Assembly (NCBI RefSeq): GCF_024713975.1
Contig: NC_091104.1
Coordinates: 10,063,580 to 10,127,579 of the forward strand
Direction: 5' to 3'
Length of the DNA: 64,000 nt
DNA from: Paralichthys olivaceus
Lineage: Eukaryota; Chordata; Actinopteri; Pleuronectiformes; Paralichthyidae
This document shows positions 35,001 through 48,800 of the stretch, piece by piece (the stretch's first letter is position 1; the number at the start of each line of letters is the position of its first letter). The notes below the pieces were generated by a model, which was given only the letters and a program-made list of their open reading frames with translations, was not told the origin of the DNA and did no database searches. The translations under genes and the position numbers were made by a program.

Positions 35001-38000
35001 CTCTCTGTCTTTATGGAGACTCAGAGCTCTCTCCTGCTCCAGTTGTTGTTGAAGCTCCTGGAATCTGGTTTGCTCTTCCTTCAAAGCCACTTCAGCTTCT
35101 TCTACAGCGAGCCTAAAACAAATAGCATTACTTTAAATCCACATTTATAAGGTTATATATATAGAATTATTCCAAATACAGCAAAACACCAGCTTTAAAA
35201 TTCCCCTTTGATTAATTGACTGCAAAACCTTTAAATGACGACAAGAAATTTGACAATGGTGAATTGACCCATGTCTGATGTACATATATAATTGAGATGT
35301 GCTCGTGTCCTGTTGTACCTGAGCGATTGTATTTTTTTATTTTGCTCTCGCTGTGTGTCATGAGCACATTTCAGTTGTTTCTGATTCTCCTCCAGCTCTG
35401 CTTTCAGTTGGGATTCAAACTGTCCATCTCTCTGCCAGTCATATTCACCCCTGTTGTCAGTCTGAGGGACAAAGACAGAAGATCAGCACAGATATTCAAC
35501 TGAAATTATTGGATGAGAAATCTAGTACATAACATATACAAAGTGAAAGAAGAGAAAGTTATCCAAACAAAGACTGGAAAACACCCCAACCGCACTGTAG
35601 AGGATTGTAAAGTCTTAATTCAAAACTAAGGAGACTCACTTGTGTGTGTCTCTGTGCCATTCGACAGAGCAGCTCTCGGAGAGCGATCACAGTCTCCTGC
35701 AGCGCCCTCTTCTCCTGCTGCCAGCTCATGGGAGGGTTCGAGGATGATTTGTCCATTAAGGTGGCGCTATCTTCACCATGATACTCCGTCTGACTCGATG
35801 AGAAAGCTTTTACGTCTGAGGTATGAGGCTGGATGGAGGAGGTGGCACGCCGCTGTGACAAGGTGAGAATTCTGCAGCTTTCTTGATAAACCTTTTTCAA
35901 CAGATTCTGCAGAACGATCGGGAAAGAAACTTAGTAACATTGAGGCTATGGAAGTAATAAATAGATTTACTGACAAGTGTATATGAGGCCCACCTGGAGC
36001 TCAGGAGATAATAGGTCATCGCTGTAGCTCATGCTACCTGCAGCACTGTCTGTGTTAGCTGTCGGGTTCATTCCTCGACAGCGGAGATACTCAACAAACT
36101 GAGCATCCAGTCTTTCAGTCTGTTCAAGCTCGACTCTCAGCCTTGCACCCAACTCTGAACTCACGTCTGAATCACAAGAGAACAGAAGAGTTAAGTAGAT
36201 CAGTCTGGTGATGGTCTAAATTTATTACTGTCAATAAACTGCGCCTACTCAGTTTGTCTGTGTGAGCAACCGACAGCTTGTTGAGCTTCTGACCCTCACA
36301 TTAATAGCTTGTCCGAAAGCTATTAAAAAACGCATGAGTCAGTCCCACCACTGCATTGACTGACATACTTACTAGTGAGTAAATCCCACACACACACACA
36401 CAGTCAATCTATTAGCACACTAAATCTGCAGTTGAAAATAGTCCCAGCAAAATACACTATTTACTCAGTAACGTCTGCTAAAAATGTTCTTTAAAATCTA
36501 TACTACACAGATCATACGGCCAAACAGACACATATAAAAGTGGTGTCTGGGGTTGCTTTATTTTCTTGGAGACATTTCATATCTCATCTTAAGCAGTCGG
36601 GCTGCCTTGACCTATCACCTGTACATAAGAACCATATGACCAACAGTCATACAGGTGCAAATACTCACTGCTTCCATATCCATCACTGGCCCACTCTGGT
36701 GCTGATAGGGAGGAGGCAGAGCCAAGTGGAGACGGAGGGGCTGTCAGATCAAGTCCTTCCAAGTCACGCAGCTAAGAAGAAATTTACAAATATTTATCTA
36801 CATTTAAACCCAAGTTCAATCCAGGAGCTTCTTAAAGAATGACAATAAAATAGCCTGTGTAAAAATGTCAGATGACATACTCTGTCATTATCTAGAGAGT
36901 CAACCATGGAGAAGTTGTCTGAGACGAAGGCTGAGCCTGGGGAGCGGGTACTCCGCGTGGAAGGATCTGGAGTGATGGTCCGGGAGTGGGGGGGCTCCAT
37001 CACAACCCTGGGAGAGGTTTTGTGTTGGGGCAGATCCAGGCCCGTGCTGTTCAGTACGCTGAGCTCAGACAGACGAGAGCCCAGGACAGAGGCATGGAAA
37101 CGCTGCGGGATTATGTCCTCGGAGCATTCGAGTCTCCTCAACAGCTCCGGGGAGCTCAGAGAGGCTTCGTCACGAGAGACACTCACAATGTCCTCAAAGG
37201 GTCTCTGAGAAATATCTGATGAATCAAGAAATAAAAAAAGTCATTGTGAGAACATATTTTTGTTTCAGTTCAATTGTCAGTTTGTGTTGAGAGATTATCA
37301 TTGTTTGTGACAATTGTTATATAATAGTAGTGTAAAACTAATTTATAGTATGTTTAAAGAAGTTCTACCTTTCTGTTGGTATCCTTGTTGATGATGAAGT
37401 GTGTCCTGCTGTTGACAGTGCTGTTGGAGTTGCTGTAGTTCTCTCTGCTGATAGGCCAGTTCCTCTTCCTGCACAGCCAGGTCCTCTTGCAAACGTCTGA
37501 GCTCTGCCTTCAGCCGCTGGTTTTCAGTCTCCAGGTCGACAAGGGCACAGTCTTTGGTCTAAAATACAGGATCCAACATTTATAAAACTCAGGACTAAAA
37601 GACTAACTTGTAGAATTAAATAAAATTAAATCTATAGTTGAAATTTTTGTGTGCTCAGTTAAATATTCCCACCTGTCCTTCCTCGTGTAGTTTCTCAGCT
37701 CTCGCTGCACTGGTGCTCAGACCCTGTATCACTGTGGTCAGCTCCGTCCTCAGAGCCTGATGCTCGGCCCTGAGTCTGATGAGCTCCTCCTCCTTCTGTC
37801 TTAAAGCAGTGTCTGCTTTAGCCAAAGTCACTTCAGCATTTGTCTGATTAAAAGAGAAATATCCGTATGAGTATTGAGTGTGACTTTCCTGTACAGGCAT
37901 GTGCATTCATGCCCTACATTGTTTTCCAGAGCTCTACATGAGCAGTAGATGAATGGAATTCAGTACTTTGCGAAGTAACAACATTTAATTTAGCAACACT

Positions 38001-41000
38001 TGTCGGACACATTTGCAACTAAAGCTATTCTAGTATGCTGGGACCATTTGCCAAAAGCAGCTGTGCACCAGTACAATCAAAGTTTGACAGAATGCAAAGA
38101 CAAGCAGCAGCAGAACTAACGTATTTCAGCCTTCTTTTAAAGACCACAACTTGTCCTTACCACATCCTGCAGAGTAGATCGCAGCGGAATAGAAAACAAA
38201 TCCACCAGCTTTAAAAACAAGAGCTAACAAAGATTTTTCTCCCCCTTCCTCATTTTCATGTCACTTCCTCCGTGCAAGACTCTGCCGTCTCTTTGCTGTA
38301 ACACGTCATTACGCTCCTAACTATAACCAGATGTGGTCTTGCCTGCAGTTGCTAGCAAAAAAAAAGACAAATTCCCTTTCTGGACCTGGGGCCCGTTGAA
38401 GCTGGTTTACAGTTATTTGGGTGGCTTTGCATAAAACCCCCACCTCTTAAAACCTAAATTCTATCAAGCTACTGTATACTTATAGATACAGTCCCCTTAA
38501 TTTGCCAATTTTTTGGGAAAATCGGAAATCAGTGAAAATGTCGAAAAATCATTCTCACAATGTTAAAGAACACGACTTAAAGATTTTGTATCTGCCCCTT
38601 GATCCCGATCCGCAACAAACCACATCCCTCCACCAAGTTTTCTGGTAATCCATCCAGTATTTAAACCAATGAACCAACACACAGTCAGGGATGAAAATCT
38701 AAAACCAGAAACTAAGGTCTGCTGTGAACTATGTACACAAAACAAAGATGTAAAAAAACAGAAAGATTGGCAGCTAAATTAAAACTTAGATTCAATAATA
38801 TTTTAATGTCATTAACCATGAATAAAATAATTATCTACAACAGTGACACTCACCAGCACCTCCTTTTGAGCCTCTTCTTGATTGGTTTCCTTCTCATTGA
38901 GTTTAACAGTCAGGTCCTGGATCAGGCTTCTCATTGAAGTCACTTCCTGCCTCAGCCTTTCAATTTCCACCTGAAGTTGCTTCTCCTTCCTCCTGAGTGC
39001 TTCACTTTCAGCAGAAAGCTCTTCCTTCACAGTCTCAAGCGTTTTAATCTTTGCCCTTTCAACAGCAACCAGTTTCTCCATATCTACCACCTCGGCTCTC
39101 ATCTCCTGAATTTGTCTCTCAAGTGTAAGGCTGGTTTCTCTGAGAACCTCCATTTCTAGTTTCATCTCCTGCTCTTTTGTTTTTAAAGTTTCAATCTCTC
39201 TCATCTGCTCTTGTTCTGCCTCTTGAAGATTGGTAACCAGGGTGTTAAGATGGGCTTTCTCCCCATGCAGGGATTCCCTCTCCTCCTCAGATGATTTCCT
39301 CTTCTCCCTATCCACCTCTGCCTGGGCTTTCACCTTCTCCAGCTCAGCTTCCTTGAGGGTGAGGAGACCTTGGAGCTCATCTGCCTTTTCTTTCTCAGCA
39401 TTCAACCTCCTTCCCAGTTCCTGCCCGTGTCCTCTGTACTCTTCCTCCTGGGTGAGCAGTAATCTCTCCAGTCCCTCTCTCTCCGCAACCGCTGTCTCCA
39501 GCTGACTCTGAGTGGCCTTGAGACGAGAGCGAAGGGAACGAGAGGCGGCGGAGTGAGTCAGACTGAGCTCTTGCTTCAGGCTATTTGGCTTTCCCCTCCT
39601 CTCCTGTTCCTGGATGGTGTAGTGTTGAGGTTCTGGGCTGGGAGCGGGTGAGGGATTGATGCTGTCACCATCCTGAGAGTCGCTAACTTCATGCACGTTG
39701 GGGCCCAGTGTGGCAAGTTCTGCCTGCAGCGTGCTGATGACCTCATGAAGGCGCTCCTCTTCTTCCTCTTTGTCCTGACGCACTCTCATGACTTCAGACT
39801 GAAGATGTTCCACCTGTGAGCGCAGATCATCAAGTTCAACCTCCAAATCCTGTCAGGAAGATTAGAAACGGACAATTCCATTTTACATCACCACCTCATC
39901 GACTCTCACACTGTCTGTATGTATTCTGTATGTTCTTACCCTGACCGTGTTGTCTCTGGTGTTCTCCAGCTCCTGTTCTAGTCTTTGGATCTCATTGTTG
40001 AGGTGATCAATCTCCTGGTTTTTCTCCTGCAGTAGAGCTGAGGGGAGGGTCTCTTCAAATACTTCCTGCACCTCACTTTGCTCTTCCTTCTCCTCCTCAA
40101 GTATTTTGAGAGTAGACACAGTCTCCTGCAAACAGATTTGTAGATGCAAATTCCATTCATAATCTTTCTGTAAAGTTACAGAAAGCAACCAATACAAGTT
40201 AATGCCTTGGTAGCTGCTGATGTTACTTGGTCCCCTCCTCTTCCAGATTATCATCTTCTAAGCCAGGAGGCAAATGTCAGGAGAAATCATCATCTTCAGA
40301 AAACAGTACTTATATCATAAGTATTAGATTTTCATCAAGAGTACACATTTCAAATACACAGTATTAGAATTTTGGACAGTGGAATAGTTTGTTGGCTGTG
40401 TGTCTAGATACAAATCAAAGCATCTGAGAGGGAGAGATGAAAACCACAAATAAATAAGGATTTGGTTTTAAAAAAGTTTTACGATAAAAACAACAAAAAA
40501 GTTCTTACCTTCAGTGCAGCAATCTGCTCTTGGAGCTCATTTACACGAGCTGCATTCTGATTGGCCAGTGACTCCAGCTGAAGTGTGAGGTGTTTTAGTT
40601 CAACTTCTTTGATGCTCAAGTCTCTTTGCACATTCTCCAGTTGGCCAAGCAGAACCTCAACCTGAAATGCACATTATTTATTTACATTTTTTTGTTTATA
40701 CAAGGTTCTAGCATTCAGAAACATCTAGTCCTAGTGGTGGCTTCAAAAGACAGATCTGGCTAGCTTTACCCATTTGTACCAGCAGGTGGCACTGCTGCCA
40801 AATGTGCAAATTAAAATGCCCAAAAATGTCTGCCTCTTTCCACCAGCTTTTCATTAGCTCCTAGATACCTCTTGCTCTTTGGACTGTAGGCTCTGCTGAG
40901 TAGTGTCCAGGGCATCCCTAAGCTCCTGGGTCGGATCACGTGTGTTGTCATGGTAACAGTGTCTCGTCTCATCCAGTTTGGACTGCAGGGCGGAGATCTG

Positions 41001-44000
41001 AAGCCTGTTGGACAGCTGCTGCTGCTCCAGTGCTTGCTTATCCTGGCAGGAGGAGGAGATGAGGGAATCCTTGAGAAAAAAGTGAAGGTGCACACTTATG
41101 ACCCTATCTAAACTGAAAGTGTTCATCTGCTCTTACTTGTGTGAGCTCCTGTTCTCTCAACTTTGCTTTGTGAAGCTCTTGTTCAAGTTGACCAATAGAT
41201 CGGTTACTCTCAGCAGTGTTGAGCAGCGCATGCTCTAGTTCTCTGATTCGCCCGGCAAGCTTTTCTATCTCCTCATTGCGTTCAGCAAGGTCACGCTGGG
41301 CCTGCTGATTGGCTGTGAACAAGGAAGCGTGGTCGTCCATCTTGTCTTTGATGATAGCTTGCAGACTTTCCACCTGCAAAGACATACCAGGGACAAAGCT
41401 TTGAACAACTTTCCAAAAAAAAATATTATGGAAATTATGATTCGTAGCTGGAAAGAAAAGCCATGCCGTATCTGCAGCCACTGGTACCAAACACTGAATG
41501 AAGCCGCTTCAGAGAACAGTGACATGGAGGTGAAGGACAAATGAAGTGCGAACCATGCAAATGAATGTTAGCAAACAGAAAATTAACTGGGAATGAAATG
41601 ACAGATGAAATTTTGGCAAACACACAAAGCACTAAAATTACTCTATGGATGATTGCGTTAAAATTATAATGCACACCATGCACGGGAGTCAGAGGAGCTT
41701 AGAGAAGTAGACTACAGTTTCAATTTTCGTACCTGCAGAGCCAAGTCCTCAAACTACAGCGATCAGTTCAGCACAGGAATAAACACATGGTAAAAGTCAG
41801 GCTCATTAACAAACAAACAACACATTCATCAGGTCAACCTCTGTGAGTAGAACTATTAGTTCTTCAGTTAGCGAATATATCAATCTGCAAAACATGAGCA
41901 AACTCATCACATCAACCATGTATAAAACAAAAATCAGACACTGAAACTTAGTATCATTCAATATCCAAAAAGTCTATACATCTGGTTAAACATGTTAGTA
42001 TGCTGCTTTATGATATGTATATAAACACCATGTCAAGGTGACCCTCCGTACACTCTGTGCATTACATCATTAAGTGGTCTTTATGCAAACCTTATTGGAG
42101 AGGGTCAAAACATCCCACAGATGTCTGCCATCTGCCTGAAAGGATAAACTGCTCGATTCAGGCAACCACTATTTAAATCCAGTAGTCTGTCAGCAACAGC
42201 TGCAAACTGCACAGCAGCCAAGATGAAGAGAAAACCAAAGCAGCATAGTCTGATTTAAAGAGTGGGATGAATCCATAGTTCATTCTGATCTGATAAAAAT
42301 ACAAGCTTTGTGCAGAGAATAATACTTATCAGAGTTAGCACATCAAGTGAGGAGGTCACAAAATGGTGCTTTGGGATAAAATTGAAATTTGGTTGGTAGT
42401 CCGAAAAAGTTCACTCTCATGCTGTAAGTACACTTCGGATCAAGATAATGGGCCTCACCCTGTGTCCTTTGTTATCCACACTGGCTGTTTGTCTGAGTTC
42501 GGTCTCCAGCCTTCGGATCTCCTGTTGGAACTCGTCTCTTTCATGTTCACGCTCCACCGCTTGCTCCTGTATTTATAGGAATTAATTATATGTTAGACTG
42601 TGTCCACTGCATTAAGCAATTACAGGAGGACCAATCTCTGGCACTCTGAAATAACACTAAAGTGAAAGTGAAATTAGTTTACAGGCTTTATACAATGGCA
42701 AAAATGAAAGGGGAAGCTGAAAAAGCAGATTAATTACGTTTTAGCATCACGTTATATCAATATGTAAAAATATTCACCTCTATAAACTGGCGGTCGTGTT
42801 TCAGTTGTTTCTCCAGTGCTTGGACACGCTGGTTAAGGTCTTCCGTGTGGGTCTTGTTATGCAGCTCTGTCTCCAGGCCCTTGGTTTCCTGGTCTTCCAA
42901 ATCCCTCTCCAGGGCCCTGAGGCGTTGAGACAGAGATCTGTGGTCCCGCTCCGCCTGCCGCTGCAGGTCCAGCCTATCCTGGGTCAAACGCTCCGTCTCT
43001 GCTAGCAGAGCTTCAAAAATGAGAGAGGAAGGTGAGGTTGACTGTTGCAGTGTAAATAAAGAATTTTGAAAAGCAGGCAAGACAGTTAAATCATGAAGCT
43101 GTTAAACATACAGTGCCTTTCCTCCAGAAAAGTCACTGAATGCATTCTCAACAGATCTGATGTCAATCGTTGTTATATAGGTAAAACAACAACGAATAAC
43201 ACAGCATGCAGAGTCTTCGCTACAACATACTGGCTATGGTAGAGTTACAAACAGCAACCTCACACATCACTGCAAATATACTGCAAATTCACCCCCCACC
43301 CCCAACACACACATACTCCACTCTGACCCACAAACCTGCGTCAGGATCTAAATTCAGCCCATGGCCTACAGAGAGAAGATGCATCCGAGCATAGACATTA
43401 CATAAGTGTATGGTCAAGCTTGCTACAAAGGTCGTGTGACACAATATGAAGACAAACTTAGGATTTCTTTATTTCACTTCTTCTACCACTCACCTTTCTC
43501 TCGATCCCCCAGACCGGCAGAGAGATGCTCCTTCTGGCGGAGGAGAATCGTGTGCTCCTCACTGAGCTCCTGGTGCTTCAGTCTGAGGCTTTCCAGCTCC
43601 CCAGTGACGCTCCCCATCTGGTGCAGCTTCAACTTAAGATCCTCCAGCTCCTCTACTAGTCTCTCCTCTTGTGCCTCCCTCTGCTGGAGGCACTCCTCTA
43701 GGACCACTTTCTCAGCCATGTAGCCCTCTAGGAGCCCTTGACACATGATGCAAACAGAATGAGGTCAGAAAAAGACATACTATGCTTAAGCCTCTTGTGC
43801 TTGGCATCATAAACAGATGGATTATGCTTAAACTTTGGTTCAAGTGATGAAAATGGAGTATGAGCAGGAGAGAACAGCGTATTAAAGATCAGTGGATTAA
43901 CGACTGTAACTTGGCAGCAGAACATGAGTCAAGTGAAGTAAAGCGAATGAGGTCGCAGTGCTCACCCTCAGCCTTGTGGAGCTCCAGCTGGAGTTGACTC

Positions 44001-45801
44001 TTGAGCCTTGCTTCCTGATCTAGCTGCTCCAATAAGAGCTTGTGCTGCTTAAAGAGCTGGGCGGAGTCTTCTCTGCCCTGAGAGAACTTCTCTTCCAGAG
44101 AAAGGTGGACATCATGAGTCTGCTCCAGCTGGAAAAATTTGAGAAACCCACAATTATTAGACAGACACCATTTCTTGTGCATGGTTGAGTGAGATCAGTG
44201 GGTCTATGAATCCTTTACCTGTGTGTTGGCCTGGTTGAGCAGTTCCAGTAGCGTGCCTACTGTGTGTCGTAGTCTGCCGCAGGCATTCAGAGCTGCTTCT
44301 TCTCCGCCAGGACTGATCTGAGCATCTGAAACGAGCAAGCTCTCACAGAATAGCTGGGTCAGCTCCACATCCTCTGCTGACAACTCTGAAACTGTAATGC
44401 CTACAGAAAAAAGGGAAAATGTCAAATGTAATTGCTGAATTTACATAAATATTGACCCCATGGTCCTTGAGGAAATGACTTCATTCATATCTGTACCTCT
44501 AACAAAAACCCATGAACCAGCCTGAGCCAAAAATAATGATGGTTATGCCGTATATAACTTCAGAATGAGTTAGAAGCCAACTTACCCGACTCGTCTGCAT
44601 CTTTGATCCCTGCTGAGCTCTTCTGATGAGAAGCCTGCTGAGATGTGCTGGTTCTGGCACTGATCTTTTGGCCAATCAATTCCTCTGTTGCAACGATGCT
44701 GCGAACAATCTCAATCAGCACCATCCCTAGCTTTTCATTGGCCTTGTGCAGATTATATCTGGGAGAACAAAAGTAATGTCAGACCAACACATATACCAAA
44801 CCATGTGATACTGACAACCAGTATCAATTAGAAGCATATTTCAAAGTATAAACACAATCTAACTACCGCTGGTATACACAGGAAACAATTAGGGCACAAC
44901 ATACACAAAGGACATTATTTACCTTTCCTCTTTGGCAGTGTGCAAGTCATCAGTGAGCATCTTGAGGAGGTTGCCTCCCTCCTGACTTTCTCTGTCCCTT
45001 CGCTGGAGGAGAGTGTCCAGTGTCTCCATCTCCGCACGCTTCCCTTCTAACTCTCCCTGCAGACAGCCAACCTCTGCCCGCAGCTGAAACAATGGACACA
45101 GAGAACTTGCTAAAATTACCATCACTAACCCACCGACTAAACCCACTGCCACTGTGTAATGATATGTTTTGAAACATACTCATCTGTACAACTAAACAAG
45201 CGGACCAAAACTAGACATGACAACCGGTTCAAACTCAAATTACATCCGCCAGAGTCTTACTAACAATACAGGTAACAAATGCACATGGTTGACAACATCC
45301 CCACGGATCCAAGAACATGACAAAAGCATCAGGAATGTTCTGCATACATAAGAATAACCACTGGGGATCAAAACCAGATGTCAATAGTCTGAGACATCGA
45401 CTCTATCCAGATATCAAATATCAACCAAAATACACTCAATCTACTAAAAGGAAAAAATAAAAAAATTTAAAACCAGCTTAACTCATTCAAACACATACTG
45501 ACTATAACCATCAGGCTTCCTTGGCAGATACTTAAACCTCGGAAGTGAGAAAAGCCAGCGTCCAAAAGTACGGCTTTACTTGAGAGTTTTCTTTCATCTG
45601 TGCTAATTTTTCTTACCTTTCCATCCTCGTGCTGTCTATTGTCTCCCTCTCCTTTCACCATTTCTTCCCTCTCTTTTTCCCCCATTTCCCTCCCGTCAAA
45701 TGTCTCCTGCAGCCACCTGCCTCTAAACACAATGCTGTCGCCCTGACAACAGCACCCGCCCAGACTCTCTTAAGCCTCTCCTTGCTAACCTCATGGGCTC
45801 T

Positions 45802-45885
<84 letters not shown>

Positions 45886-48800
45886 ATATCTCACTATATA
45901 AAGCCAAGCCAGGCAGGTGCCATGGTAACAAATATAAACATACATTAGTCAAAAAGTTTTTTTTTTTTTTAATGAACACAGACTTTAGAAAGTAGATCAA
46001 TACCTTAGTAGTAACCAAGTGGATCAGAGTTAAAAGGTTTCAGTATGCTCCAAATCTCCACGACAACTAAACTACAACACATTTATGGAAATAAGCTCCA
46101 ACACCAAGACATCAAGGCTTTGCCCCATAGATGGACAGACATTATTCAGTCATCTGAATTCTGTAGTACACTGCTCAACTAGGTCTGCAACAAATGTCTA
46201 CAGCTGCCAAACTTCATCATCATCATTATTGTTCCGGTCCATTCTTAATTCCCAAATCTTCTAATTTCAGCCATAATCTCTCTTTCATCTCATTAAGGTT
46301 GAATATCCAGAATAAAAAAACATATCTTCTTAGACCTGTACAGTCTTGCCCCTAGCGAGGAAAGTGAAGCTTCATTACATCTTTAATGTCTGTTTTATAT
46401 TCTCTTTTCCATTAACAACATAATTAATAGGAAAGCCCTGGAAAAAGAAAAAAAAAAAATTAATTTTAATATATGCACTACCTGGGCCACCACAGCATCA
46501 AGCTGCTGCAGCTGGGAGGTGAGTTGGCTCATTTTGCCCGTGTAGCTCTGCTCCTTCTTCTCTTGTTCAGATGTGAAGCTCCGCCTCAGTTGCTGAAGCT
46601 CCCCCTCCTTCTGCTCCTCAAACTCCGTCTTCAAAGAAAGCAACAATGTGGGTTCATGAATTAAAATTATATCTTAAAAACCTGCAGAACAATGTCGGCA
46701 TAAAAGATCCCTGGCCATGTCTCCCTGGCTTATAGCTGACTACTGGGCTTCACGTTTCAGATGGTCAAACGCTAAATGTCTGAAAATGAAAAAAAAAAAA
46801 AGTACCTTCACCCTTAAAACCTTCAACATCAGAGGATAAAAAGCTTAGATCCATCCCATTTAGCCACTGTTCAGATGGCAGCAACACAAACACACGCAAG
46901 AGCCGGCAACACATAGATTCAGAGAACAGGGAGACAGACGGACTAGAACACTTCTACATGCAGTATATGATGGTGGGATTATGTGGAAACTGGGTTTGAA
47001 TAAAGCTCCAGTGGGACAGAGTCCAAGAGAAAGTACTATCCTTTGGAGGGAACTGGTGCAGCTGGAGCTTAGAGGGGGCTACACACACACACGCGCTCAC
47101 ACACGCAACAGCTTTCCATAATCCAGAGCTATTACATAATGGCGTTTCAAACAAACACTTAATAGTCAAGTAAATACACAACTTAAAATAAATAGCACTT
47201 TGAAACATAATTCTGATATTTTCCACATGAGGCGATTGTACACTGTGTAAAAGGTGCATCAAGAGATGTTATTTAAAACTATCCACACTCGTTTCTCTCA
47301 AGTATCTATATATTATTTCTTACCTTCAGTTGATTAATCCTGTCCTGCAGCCTCTCTTCTGATTGGACTTTGAGGAGCTCCACCTCTTCTATGAAGTGCT
47401 GACGTTGCCTTGACGACTCCTCTTCAAGCTCCCGCCGACATGCCTCCAATTCTCGGGCAGAGATACCCCTCAACTCCTGCAGCAGGACACACGCGTTTTA
47501 ATACTATAATATTCAGGCATTCAAAGTGCTTCTAAATAAGAAAAGTCCATGGCGTATTTGTGCGGTGCCACAAATACGCCATTATAAAGGACGAACAGTG
47601 ACTCTGTGTAATCCTGACTCTAATGGGCTGTAAGAGCAACAGAAGCATGAGACAACAACTCTAGTGACAACCATTAAAAACAACTCGCTAGGCAGAGCTT
47701 GAGATGTTCACTCATCTGTAAAAGACAGATTCAAACACACAGGCAATGCGATGCTCTATCATGCATTACACACCTGTAGCTGGAGTTGATGCTGTTTGAT
47801 GAGCTGCTCTTTCTCAGCACTGTAGGTGTGTGAAAGCTCCTCGAGTGAAGAATTGTGATGTTGCTCAAGCTCCAAAACCTGAGAGAACAGATGAGACCTT
47901 TAAGACAAATCTCGTGCTGTAAATTAAAAATAAAATAAATTGGGGGAAGCAGGACTAAAAATTCAATATAGTCTTGAGAATGTTTTTGTACATCACCAAA
48001 ATACTTGAATGTAATTTCATTATCTACCGTAAATATGGCTTTGTAACGCAGCTAAAAGCATTCAGTTACTTTGAGTAGCATTTGAGTACATATAATTTTT
48101 AAATGTCCTGCAAGAGCTTTATTTGCATCAGCAGAGTCCGCCACCATTATAACAATATATGTGCCTCCAAAATAAACCAGTTGCTCTTATAATCCTGTAT
48201 TTTCAGTTTATATTTGGATGTAAATTTAAAACTATCATGTTGTTCAAATATAAATTCAGATCCTATTCTGTATATTACCAGTTGCAACCAGTGTCCAAGA
48301 GCAGACACTTCACATTCAGTCTTTTTAAGATACGACAGAGGGGTTTTAGGGTTAGTACCTGCATCTTCAGGGTCTCCAGAGCTTTGCAGTGTTCATTATC
48401 TGAGGCCTCTTTTTGAGCAGCCAGCTCAGCCTGCAAGAGCAAATCATGAAAAATATAATTTAGGTTAAATTCAGCAGTAGAAGCAATAAATTATATGTAT
48501 TTTGTAATCTGATTAACTGTGTATCAGATGTTAGCCAGATGCACACCACTCATTTCCGCTTCTCACCTTGTGAACTTGGCTGAGCTCCGCTGCCATGGCA
48601 CTAAACTTTTCCATGTGCATCTGAGCCAGTTCTTTCCTCAGTTCCTCCTTGACGGACAGTTGTTCTGCAGCGTGGCACTCAATTATCTGCAGACATTCTG
48701 ACTTCTGGTGATTCAGATCTTGACGGTGCACCTCTTTGAGCTGTCCCATTTCATCACGCAGTGTCTGAGATCAAAGAAACAGAAGCCTTGTAAGTACTTT

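Noticed and set aside
45629-46018. Frames made of alternating Cys-Val or His-Thr
   Set aside because: They arise from the (TG)n microsatellite at 45805-45883.
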